Source: an uncultured Nesterenkonia sp. (GTDB lineage Bacteria; Actinomycetota; Actinomycetes; Actinomycetales; Micrococcaceae). From it: DNA of 5,067 bases. Location: NCBI GenBank assembly GCA_946222885.1, contig CAMIAK010000034.1, positions 1 to 5,067 on the forward strand, in the 5' to 3' direction. Below the pieces are notes generated by a model. That model was not told the DNA's origin and searched no databases. It saw only the letters and a program-made list of their open reading frames with translations. Shown piece by piece: positions 1 through 5,067 of this stretch; within the stretch, counting starts at the first letter, position 1, and each line of letters opens with the position of its first letter. Position numbers and translations under genes: made by a program.

Positions 1-1
1 T

Positions 2-46
2 CTAGCGGCCTGAACAGGAAACCCAACCTGTCACCCGTTCCTGCAT
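2..46 (-). CDS. possible 14-codon ORF downstream of the membrane-protein gene
   Basis: An ATG at 46 opens MQERVTGWVSCSGR and stops at TAG (2-4). AGGGAGG (54-60) is well spaced, with GGAGG 7 nt before the ATG, which is unusual for a random short frame. It could be a leader peptide, or the Shine-Dalgarno could serve a gene that starts beyond the left edge in another frame. The short length makes it uncertain. Confidence 0.2.
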   Translation of the reverse strand: MQERVTGWVSCSGR

Positions 47-99
47 CAGCCCCCCTCCCTTTCAGGCCAGACGGGTCAGGGGCATCAGGTCAGAGGCGG

Positions 100-810
100 T
101 TAGGTCAGCGGGTTGTCGAGTTCGGAGAGCCGCAGCAGGTGGCAGGTCTCATAGGCCGGGGCGCAGACGATGAACACCGTGAAGGAGACCTCGTGTTCAC
201 TGGTGACCGGTTCGTCGTTCCAGGTGCCGTCCCGGTGGCGGGTGCCGGTTATCGTGTAGGCCACCGTGCCTTCGGCGATCTGCCCGGGCTGAGCCTGAGC
301 CAGAGCGTCCTCCCACGCCTCGGGGACATAGACCTCTTCAATGCGCAGGTGCTGGGAGGTGGAGTGTTGGCGCAGTTGAGTCCATGCCTCACGAGTGGGC
401 AGATAGGCGGCTACGTCGTTGGCCAGGCCGGCCTGCTCGGCCCCGGTGGGGTCACCGACATCCAGCAGTGCGGAGGTGTAGTCCAGGGGCATCAACCCCG
501 AGGCGGTATCCCACTCAAACAAGGCGGTGGCGACGTTGCGGGCGAACGTCTCAGGATCATCAGAGGGTTCTACCGGTGGCACCACTGGCTGTCGCACATC
601 AGAGCCCGACTGTTCGGTGCCCTCACCAGGTGGGGAAGGTGTGGGGTCTGCGGTCTGCGCAATCGTCGGCGCAGGCGGCTCTGGCTGGCGGGGGCCGGCG
701 GCCAGCCCACAGATACCCACTGCGACCAGTAGGAGCAGGGCCACACCGGCGGTGAGTGCGGCCAGCAGTTTGGGTCGGGAGAACACGGCCGAGAACTCAG
801 GGACCTTCAT
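100..810 (-). CDS. single-pass membrane protein with exported C-terminal domain, possible VirB8/TcpC-like conjugation component
   Basis: The 236-residue product has a short basic N-terminus, one hydrophobic helix at about residues 14-38, a Pro/Thr/Glu-rich linker at about 40-85 and a compact domain from about 86 to the end. That domain contains a FARNVATALFEWD stretch near its start and VFIVCAPAYETCHLLRL near its end. Cys216 and Cys223 could form a disulfide outside the cell. There is no lipobox (the residues before Cys34 are VGI), so it is probably a membrane-anchored rather than a lipidated protein. The layout matches VirB8/TcpC-type channel proteins of type IV secretion systems, and the position after replication and ParB-like genes fits the start of a transfer section. 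That role is inferred from topology and context, not from a recognised motif. The ATG at 810 is preferred over an upstream in-frame TTG at 837. No good Shine-Dalgarno precedes it; the 23-bp repeat ends 2 nt upstream. Confidence 0.85.
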   Translation of the reverse strand: MKVPEFSAVFSRPKLLAALTAGVALLLLVAVGICGLAAGPRQPEPPAPTIAQTADPTPSPPGEGTEQSGSDVRQPVVPPVEPSDDPETFARNVATALFEWDTASGLMPLDYTSALLDVGDPTGAEQAGLANDVAAYLPTREAWTQLRQHSTSQHLRIEEVYVPEAWEDALAQAQPGQIAEGTVAYTITGTRHRDGTWNDEPVTSEHEVSFTVFIVCAPAYETCHLLRLSELDNPLT

Positions 811-812
811 AC

Positions 813-835
813 CCACCAGGTGCACACCCCACCCC
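813..835 (-). repeat. 23-bp direct repeat, copy A, upstream of the membrane-protein gene
   Basis: It is identical over 23 bp to 2820-2842. The minus-strand core is GGTGTGCACCTGGTGG, which can be read as alternating short inverted elements GGTG-TG-CACC-T-GGTG. This copy ends 2 nt before the ATG at 810 and lies in the 72-nt gap after the ParB-like gene. It may be an operator, a promoter part or a translational leader element. Confidence 0.8.
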
Positions 836-882
836 AAAAGGTGTTCAACGCCGCCACTGGACGGTCAGAGGGCGGGGTGGGG

Positions 883-1905
883 TTAGAGGGCGCGCAGATG
901 CCCACGCACCGGAACGGCGTCATCGGTGCCGGCGTCGTCAGTGCGGGCTTCGCGTGCTGCGTGGAGTTCCTCGGCGAACGAGAGCGTGCCGTCCACGGTG
1001 GCCTGGAAGCTGCGGTACTGCTCATCAGTCAGCTCGGCGGCCAGCTGCTCGGGATCGTAGTGGGTCCACCAGTCGGCCAGTTCACCCCAGGTCGCCCAAA
1101 ACGCCCGGGTCGGATACCGCCGCGGCACCTCATCCGTTGCTGACCCCGCAGCCTGCGTTCCGGTTGAGTGTTTCTTGGGGGCGGCTTTCGCCTTGGCCAC
1201 CGCTTCATCGGCCAGACGATGTAGCTGCTCCACGCGCTCTTGCTGGGCGGCCTCAGCGGCCTCACGCAACTGCCGGTAGGCCGGGTCCACCGGGGCACCA
1301 GCATCAATCCGTTCCAGTTCCTGTTCTGCCTGGGTGCGCATCTCACTGGGGATGGTGGGGTCGGTGGTGAGGTGTTGGAGGTAGCTGATCTTCTCCAGGG
1401 TCTTATAGGAGGCGCTGCCGGGGATCATCGCCGCAGCCTGCTCACGGGTCTTACCGTTGCTTCCTGCTGGTGGTGGAAAGTTTCCACCACCATGATCCCC
1501 AGGCTGATGCCCGTCGTGGAACTGGGTCGAGGCCTTCCGACGTTCGGCGTCCTCAGCCAGGAGCTGTTTGAGCTCGCGGTAGAGGGCGGCGGCTTCCTGC
1601 TGGGTCAGTGGCTTGTGCAGGGTGTTCTCGTCCTGCTCTGCCAACAGGTGGCCCAGCTTGTCGGAGATCCCCGAGCGGACCCACACGTTGGTCTTGCGCC
1701 AGCCGAGCTGTTTGATCGCCGCCAACCGGCGGGCGCCACACACCAGCACGCCTTCGGGGGTGATGGTGATCGGCTGGAGCAGTCCTTCCCGGGCGATGGA
1801 GGCGGCTAGTTCGTCGATGTTCCCGAAGTCGGTGCGGTGCCGGGGACCGACAGTGATGGCCTCTACCGCGCGGTCGAGTTCGATGAATCCGGTCTGCTCA
1901 CTCAT
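883..1905 (-). CDS. ParB-like N-terminal-domain protein of mobile-element type
   Basis: The 340-residue protein opens with a ParB/sulfiredoxin-fold domain at about residues 8-95, with GLLQPITITPEG followed by the family box GARRLAAIKQLGW (ParB usually has GERR; here Glu is Ala). After it come a helical stretch (98-120), a low-complexity Gly/Pro linker (about 130-150), a probable DNA-binding helical segment from KTREQAAAM (152-178), a predicted coiled coil at 207-245 and an acidic tail. ParB proteins bind centromere-like sites and work with a ParA ATPase; no ParA lies in this window, so it may instead regulate transcription or act in transfer. The ATG at 1905 overlaps the stop of the upstream gene by one base (TGATG), suggesting translational coupling; a GTG at 1908 is possible but less likely. 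A G-rich run (1912-1916) is the only Shine-Dalgarno candidate. The linker codons contain a perfect 25-bp palindrome, listed separately. Confidence 0.9.
   Translation of the reverse strand: MSEQTGFIELDRAVEAITVGPRHRTDFGNIDELAASIAREGLLQPITITPEGVLVCGARRLAAIKQLGWRKTNVWVRSGISDKLGHLLAEQDENTLHKPLTQQEAAALYRELKQLLAEDAERRKASTQFHDGHQPGDHGGGNFPPPAGSNGKTREQAAAMIPGSASYKTLEKISYLQHLTTDPTIPSEMRTQAEQELERIDAGAPVDPAYRQLREAAEAAQQERVEQLHRLADEAVAKAKAAPKKHSTGTQAAGSATDEVPRRYPTRAFWATWGELADWWTHYDPEQLAAELTDEQYRSFQATVDGTLSFAEELHAAREARTDDAGTDDAVPVRGHLRAL
1468..1492. repeat. perfect 25-bp palindrome inside the ParB-like gene
   Basis: The arms are TGGTGGTGGAAA and its exact reverse complement, separated by a single G at 1480 (12+1+12). 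It encodes GGGNFPPP in the linker between the ParB fold and the predicted DNA-binding helices. A single-base centre suits a dimeric DNA-binding site better than a snug RNA hairpin, although a hairpin with a few unpaired bases at the tip could also form in the mRNA. It is a candidate ParB-type binding site or operator; the function is not proven. Confidence 0.75.
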
Positions 1906-2804
1906 CACTGACCCCCACCAGTACGAGGCTGTCCGGGGGCGGTGAAGGCGATCAGCATCACCAGGTCTTCATCGCGCAGCAGCATCGGCAGGCTCTCACC
2001 GATCAGTAGCCGCAGCAGCACACCCCGGCCAGCGTTGGTGGCCGCGTAGGCGGCATCGGGGCGGCCCAGCAGGGCTTTGAGCATCGCCGTCCAGGAATCA
2101 CCGGGGATGTCCAGCAGGGCGCGGGCATGCTTATCCCGCCGTAGGGCTTCATAGGCCGCCTGTCTGCTGGAGGCTCGAGTCAGCGCGGAGCAGATGTGTT
2201 CGATCCCGGCGCGAGCCGTCCTGGGATGCCAATCCAACAACGTGAACAGCTCGATGGCGTCTTGTACTGCGGTACGGGCTGCGGTCACCGCCGACCCGGC
2301 CACCGCATCCGCGGTGTTGTCGGGGTCTTCGGGGTGGTGGTCGGTGGTGTGGAAAGCCGGGTGATAATCGCTCAGGGGTGTTTCGCGGTCGCTGAACCGC
2401 TCCGGGTCATGGAAGACGGAAATATGCGGGCGGCGGGCCTGGTGGACCGAGCAGAGCAGACCTTGGGCGCGTTCCTCGGCGATGCAGGTGATCCGTACCG
2501 CATGAGTGACCACCGCCCACGGATCGGCCGCTTCCCGGGTGGAGCGGCTGCGCATCACATCAAACGCCGCAGAAGCCGCCTCCCACGGGTCAAGACCGTG
2601 CTTGCGGGCCAGGGCGGCATACTTCTCCGCAGTGAACACCATCAAGGCCGCGGCTTCAGCATCGTGCTCCCACGCCCCAGGGCCTGCCTGGTGCAACCGG
2701 CGGAGCAGGGCTCGCAGCCCCGCGCTGGACTGGAAGGTTCGCCCGCTCCGCCTGTTGCCGGTATTGTCGGCCGGCTGTGGGTTGGGGTTGTTGGTGGTGT
2801 GCAT
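1905..2804 (-). CDS. conserved-looking helical protein of unknown function
   Basis: The product is 299 residues and I do not recognise a named family. Residues 1-25 are polar and probably disordered. A helical block at about 28-120 includes KYAALARKHGLDPWEAASAA and DPWAVVTHAVRITCIAEERA, whose spacing loosely recalls sigma-70 region 2 (a helix, then an acidic core-like segment, then a helix with Trp and basic residues); this is a weak impression only. A His/Asp-rich loop spans about 148-165. The C-terminal half (170-289) is helical and ends with GRGVLLRLLIGE and an LLRDEDLVMLI segment. No transmembrane segment or signal peptide is seen. The start at 2804 is chosen because AGGAGGT lies 6 nt upstream; in-frame ATG 2921 would add 39 residues running through the repeat and this ribosome-binding site. 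It overlaps the ParB-like gene by one base, so the two products are probably made together. Confidence 0.85.
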   Translation of the reverse strand: MHTTNNPNPQPADNTGNRRSGRTFQSSAGLRALLRRLHQAGPGAWEHDAEAAALMVFTAEKYAALARKHGLDPWEAASAAFDVMRSRSTREAADPWAVVTHAVRITCIAEERAQGLLCSVHQARRPHISVFHDPERFSDRETPLSDYHPAFHTTDHHPEDPDNTADAVAGSAVTAARTAVQDAIELFTLLDWHPRTARAGIEHICSALTRASSRQAAYEALRRDKHARALLDIPGDSWTAMLKALLGRPDAAYAATNAGRGVLLRLLIGESLPMLLRDEDLVMLIAFTAPGQPRTGGGQ

Positions 2805-2810
2805 TGGTGT

Positions 2811-2817
2811 ACCTCCT
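2811..2817 (-). promoter_or_regulatory. strong Shine-Dalgarno site (AGGAGGT)
   Basis: AGGAGGT reads on the minus strand 6 nt before the ATG at 2804. It is the best ribosome-binding site in the window and fixes the start of the 299-residue protein, ruling out the longer 338-residue reading. Confidence 0.85.
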
Positions 2818-2819
2818 GA

Positions 2820-2842
2820 CCACCAGGTGCACACCCCACCCC
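2820..2842 (-). repeat. 23-bp direct repeat, copy B, upstream of the 299-residue protein gene
   Basis: This is the second exact copy of 813-835, in the same orientation relative to the downstream gene. Here the repeat ends 15 nt before the ATG at 2804, leaving room for the AGGAGGT site between repeat and start. The flanking bases differ between the copies, so only the 23 bp are shared. Confidence 0.8.
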
Positions 2843-2956
2843 CGAGACCCGGAGCCCTGAGCTCCTTTCGACCCGGCTTCTGGCCGATCCGGTGGGGCAA
2901 CGTCGTTGTTGCTGTGCTCATCGGTCATCACCACCAACAGAACCCCGACACAGCGG

Positions 2957-3436
2957 TCAGCTGTGTCCCACCGCATCCCGGGAGACCTGACGAGGTTGAC
3001 GCCCACGACCGAACGCTGACACCGGCGGCAACTGGGTCACCCGGCTGCCCAACCGGCGAGCCGGAGCCACCAGAGGGCCACGGACCCGCCGAGCCAGAGC
3101 GGCTTCGAAATCAATCCCGCGGCCGGCGACCACAGCAGAGTGCCGGGCCATCAGATCGGTGGGTCGCACCCACTCCACCCCACGAGCCGGACGGGCTCCA
3201 GCGGGACCGAGGTCTTGGCGGCGGCGAATGTAATCAGCCTCGACCGCATCCGGCACACGCTCGCCACCCGGATCCACCGTCGCCTCCGGCTTGTCGGGGG
3301 CAGAGGCCTCCGTTGCTCTCTCCACCGAGGGCATCTCCTGGCCTTGCGGAGCCGGCCCGGATTCCCGCACCGGCTGCGACTGCCCAGGAGCATCGCCGGG
3401 ATCAGGGTAGTGGGTGTGAGGGTTGATGGTGTTCAT
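2957..3436 (-). CDS. small basic protein with disordered N-terminus, unknown function
   Basis: The product is 159 residues. Residues 1-60 are rich in Pro, Gly, Glu and Gln and look disordered. From about 64 the sequence is more ordered: EADYIRRRQDLGPAG, then GVEWVRPTDLMARHSAVVAG, then an Arg-rich segment (115-150) ending in LPPVSAFGRG. The net positive charge of the second half suggests contact with DNA, RNA or an acidic partner, but no known motif is visible. The ATG shares four bases (ATGA) with the stop of the DUF2637 gene, and GGGAG (3444-3448) lies 7 nt upstream, so translation is probably both coupled and directly initiated. It ends 152 nt before the next gene. It is most likely an accessory protein of the same replication/transfer operon; the function is unknown. 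Confidence 0.8.
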   Translation of the reverse strand: MNTINPHTHYPDPGDAPGQSQPVRESGPAPQGQEMPSVERATEASAPDKPEATVDPGGERVPDAVEADYIRRRQDLGPAGARPARGVEWVRPTDLMARHSAVVAGRGIDFEAALARRVRGPLVAPARRLGSRVTQLPPVSAFGRGRQPRQVSRDAVGHS

Positions 3437-4227
3437 GAGATTTCTCCCTGTTCGTTGTTCCCACTCGCAGAAGCTCTGCCGTTGCTGCTGCTGGTGGATG
3501 GGTCATCTGTAAGGTGCCCGGCTGCTGCCCAGCGCCCCACGGTCGAAGGGTGAACCCCGAGTTGCTTGGCGATCTGCTTGTTTGACCACCCCTGCTCGCG
3601 AAGCATCCGCGCCCGGACCCGCCGATCTACCGACATGTCCTCGACTGGAGCCCCAGTCGTAACGGAGACAAGCCCGGTGCTGCTCTCGGCGACCTCCGGG
3701 GCTCGCGCCGCAGAGGATTGGGCGTCGCCCTCCACCGTGGAGGCCGGTGCAGGAATGCGGGGCTGGTCGGCGTGGGCTTGGTACCTGTGAGATTCGCCCG
3801 TCTCAGAGTCGCTGGTGCGGGTCAGGATCACCGTCAGGTGGGTGATCGCCAGCAGCACCACCGGCGGGACCGCCGCCACGGATGCGGCCAGCACACCAGG
3901 CACATCAGCATCAGCCGCAACCACGGCATGCAGACTGTTCGCCGTGACTGAGACCAGTGCTCCGCCGGCCAGCAGCGCCCACGGATACCAGGCGGCCCGC
4001 TGACCTGCCAGTGCTACCGCGGAGACGGTGGCGACCACGATGATCCCGTCCACGATCAGTGGCCACACCCATGCCTGACCGGGTTCGATGCCGGATCGGG
4101 CTGCCAGATCGGCCAGGGCGTTGAAGCTGAGCCAGAACGCGCCTCCGGCGATGAACACCGTGCCGGCCACCGCGGTGCGCAGCGCCCACCGGTGCCCCAC
4201 ACCGGAAACCTGCCCGCCGGTGTTCAT
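3433..4227 (-). CDS. DUF2637 membrane protein with C-terminal helix-turn-helix
   Basis: The 264-residue protein has four predicted membrane helices at about 17-38, 52-74, 78-100 and 113-136, with the DUF2637 signature features FWLSFNALADLA, WPLIVDGIIVVAT, YPWALL, ANSLHA and PPVVLLAITHL. DUF2637 proteins are typical of actinomycete plasmids and integrative elements, where related SpdB-type proteins are linked to plasmid spread within the mycelium. A flexible linker (140-198) leads to a helix-turn-helix at about 202-236 (MLREQGWSNKQIAKQLGVHP, then STVGRW), resembling resolvase or HTH_38-type domains. The protein may therefore hold DNA at the membrane or act as a membrane-tethered regulator; this is inference. 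The tail after 240 is Ser/Asn-rich. The ATG overlaps the primase stop by 4 nt (ATGA), and GGAG at 4234-4237 lies 6 nt upstream. Confidence 0.9.
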   Translation of the reverse strand: MNTGGQVSGVGHRWALRTAVAGTVFIAGGAFWLSFNALADLAARSGIEPGQAWVWPLIVDGIIVVATVSAVALAGQRAAWYPWALLAGGALVSVTANSLHAVVAADADVPGVLAASVAAVPPVVLLAITHLTVILTRTSDSETGESHRYQAHADQPRIPAPASTVEGDAQSSAARAPEVAESSTGLVSVTTGAPVEDMSVDRRVRARMLREQGWSNKQIAKQLGVHPSTVGRWAAAGHLTDDPSTSSSNGRASASGNNEQGEIS

Positions 4228-5067
4228 TCGAGACTCCGACCCTGCGCTGACCGCCTAGCCGAGGGCCGGTCGCGGCGGATAAACGGCTCCGGTCCCACCG
4301 AGGACGCGACCTCATCGGTGTTCTCGCTGCCGGTGGTGCGGTAGGCCGAGCGGATCGTCGCGGCGATTTCTCGCTGCCCCAAACCAGCCTGGGAGGCCGC
4401 AGCAGACAGCACCTCAACCGCCTCACCAGCAGGCACGTTGCTTTCTGCCAGGCGGCAAGCTGCCCAGAACAGTCCCCGGTTGCGCTCACCCTCCCCACGA
4501 GCCGCCACCCACGAGGCCAACCGGGACACATCAGCCTCACGCCGAAGCCCAGGCGAGGTGGCCTGGGCCGGTGGTGTGGGGCGTGGGTCCAGGATCTGAC
4601 GTAACCCGGAGGCATCCACGGGCCGCGGCGGAGTTCCAGCAATCCGGGCTAGTTGATAGGACGCAGCGGAATCCTCGTACTGGACTACTGAGGGTGGGAC
4701 GATGATGTAGCCGCCATCGCCACGGAAATCTATCCCGGCTATGGCCGCCTGCCACGACTGCTGCTCGGTGCCCGGGGCCACCGGGTAATAGGCATGCATC
4801 CCACCCGAGGGGGTCGAGACCAACACTTCCCACCCGGTCGTCAGCCCGGCACGGTTGGCTCGGCCAAACCACCGGTAGCCATCGGTCTCAGAGTGGACAT
4901 CAACATCGACCACCACCAGGCCCGAGGCCTGCCCGGTGGGCACACCGATATTCGCCTCCGGCCACCGGCCCCACCACCGTTCAACCTGGCCCGGGTCAGT
5001 GCTGGCGTCGTGGTGTCCCGCGTCAAGTAGTTGGCAGGATTTCCTTGGTTTTGAATGTCGGGGTGGT
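4224..5067 (-). CDS. bifunctional DNA primase/polymerase (prim-pol), 5' end cut by window edge
   Basis: The frame stays open from the stop at 4224 to the right edge (first complete codon at 5066), giving 280 visible residues with no start codon near the edge, so the true start lies outside. A GTG at 4943 would start inside the domain and delete conserved residues GHHDASTDPGQVERWW and RWPEANIGVPTG; it is rejected. Archaeo-eukaryotic primase motifs are intact, numbered from the edge: VVVDVDVH with metal-binding Asp54 and Asp56, TPSGGMHAYY with His91, and GIDFRGDGGYIIVPPS with Asp113. After a Pro-rich linker (about 160-172), a small helical domain (RLASWVAARGEGERN to ATIRSAYRTTG, about 182-246) resembles the primase C-terminal helical domain. 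Such enzymes make primers and extend them, and in some actinomycete integrative elements the prim-pol serves as the replication initiator. No helicase domain is joined to it. It is the first visible gene of the operon. Confidence 0.92.
   Translation of the reverse strand, partial: PPRHSKPRKSCQLLDAGHHDASTDPGQVERWWGRWPEANIGVPTGQASGLVVVDVDVHSETDGYRWFGRANRAGLTTGWEVLVSTPSGGMHAYYPVAPGTEQQSWQAAIAGIDFRGDGGYIIVPPSVVQYEDSAASYQLARIAGTPPRPVDASGLRQILDPRPTPPAQATSPGLRREADVSRLASWVAARGEGERNRGLFWAACRLAESNVPAGEAVEVLSAAASQAGLGQREIAATIRSAYRTTGSENTDEVASSVGPEPFIRRDRPSARRSAQGRSLE

Larger units (their letters stand above)
2805..2956 (-). other. 152-nt gap between operon blocks, with leader-like features
   Basis: This is the largest non-coding stretch in the window. 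On the minus strand it contains an in-frame but unlikely ATG (2921), another ATG (2928) opening a 90-codon reading frame that overlaps the next gene out of frame, a small GGAGC/GCTCC inverted repeat (2851-2865), the 23-bp repeat (2820-2842) and the AGGAGGT site. I see no convincing -10/-35 pair. It could hold a second promoter or a leader that controls the last three genes. Confidence 0.5.

Noticed and set aside
15..43. CAGGAA/TTCCTG inverted repeat as a terminator after the membrane-protein gene
   Set aside because: Six pairs with a 17-nt loop and no T-run; not convincing.
74..108. Three GGTCAG copies spaced 14-15 nt
   Set aside because: Six-base words in GC-rich sequence, one of them at the gene end (stop and last codons); too short to separate from chance.
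700..712. Lipobox at Cys34 of the membrane protein
   Set aside because: The residue before Cys is Ile, not Gly/Ala/Ser, and the helix continues past it.
139..732. Long plus-strand open frame opposite the membrane-protein gene
   Set aside because: It is a shadow of the minus-strand gene in GC-rich DNA; its predicted protein is rich in Gly/Arg with no recognisable domain, and the opposite frame has a clear membrane-protein architecture.
2196..2819. Plus-strand open frame of 207 codons opposite the 299-residue protein gene
   Set aside because: It has no recognisable domain and lies fully antisense to a gene with a strong Shine-Dalgarno and an operon overlap.
2851..2865. GGAGC/GCTCC hairpin as a terminator
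   Set aside because: The stem is only 5 bp with no T-run on the minus strand; it is too weak to call.
2506..3426. Long plus-strand open frame of 306 codons
   Set aside because: It spans two minus-strand genes and the gap between them, is Pro/Arg-rich and low in complexity, and has no domain or convincing ribosome-binding site.
4224..4943. GTG at 4943 as the start of the primase
   Set aside because: Conserved primase sequence continues in frame upstream to the window edge, so this is an internal Val codon.

Overview
The window is GC-rich DNA with mostly G/C third codon positions, and its protein families (DUF2637, a prim-pol primase, a ParB-like protein of mobile-element type) point to an actinomycete (Actinomycetota). 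The genus cannot be fixed from the sequence. The content resembles the replication/transfer block of a plasmid or of an integrative and conjugative element (ICE). No integrase, attachment site, relaxase or transfer ATPase lies inside the window, so 'mobile element' is an inference from gene content.

All six supported genes are on the minus strand and read from right to left. In order of transcription they are: (i) a primase-polymerase (prim-pol, archaeo-eukaryotic primase type) whose 5' end is cut off by the right edge; (ii) a DUF2637 membrane protein with a C-terminal helix-turn-helix, overlapping (i) by 4 nt (ATGA); (iii) a 159-residue protein with a disordered N-terminus and a basic C-terminus, overlapping (ii) by 4 nt (ATGA); (iv) after a 152-nt gap, a 299-residue helical protein of unknown function; (v) a ParB-like protein, overlapping (iv) by 1 nt (TGATG); (vi) after a 72-nt gap, a single-pass membrane protein with an exported C-terminal domain, plausibly a VirB8/TcpC-like channel component. 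The 100 bases at the left edge hold no clear gene except a possible 14-codon ORF behind a good Shine-Dalgarno sequence.

The overlaps suggest two translationally coupled blocks (i-iii and iv-v), probably one long operon. The likely division of labour is that the prim-pol primes or starts element replication, the DUF2637-HTH protein links DNA binding to the membrane, the ParB-like protein acts in partition or regulation (no ParA is visible), and the last gene begins a conjugation-channel section that would continue to the left.

Two non-coding signals are not explained by the genes. A perfect 25-bp palindrome at 1468-1492 lies inside the ParB-like gene, in a run of atypical A/T-ending codons. 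An exact 23-bp direct repeat (813-835 and 2820-2842) sits just upstream of two of the genes, and in both cases a non-coding gap holds it. Both could be protein-binding sites for element-encoded regulators.
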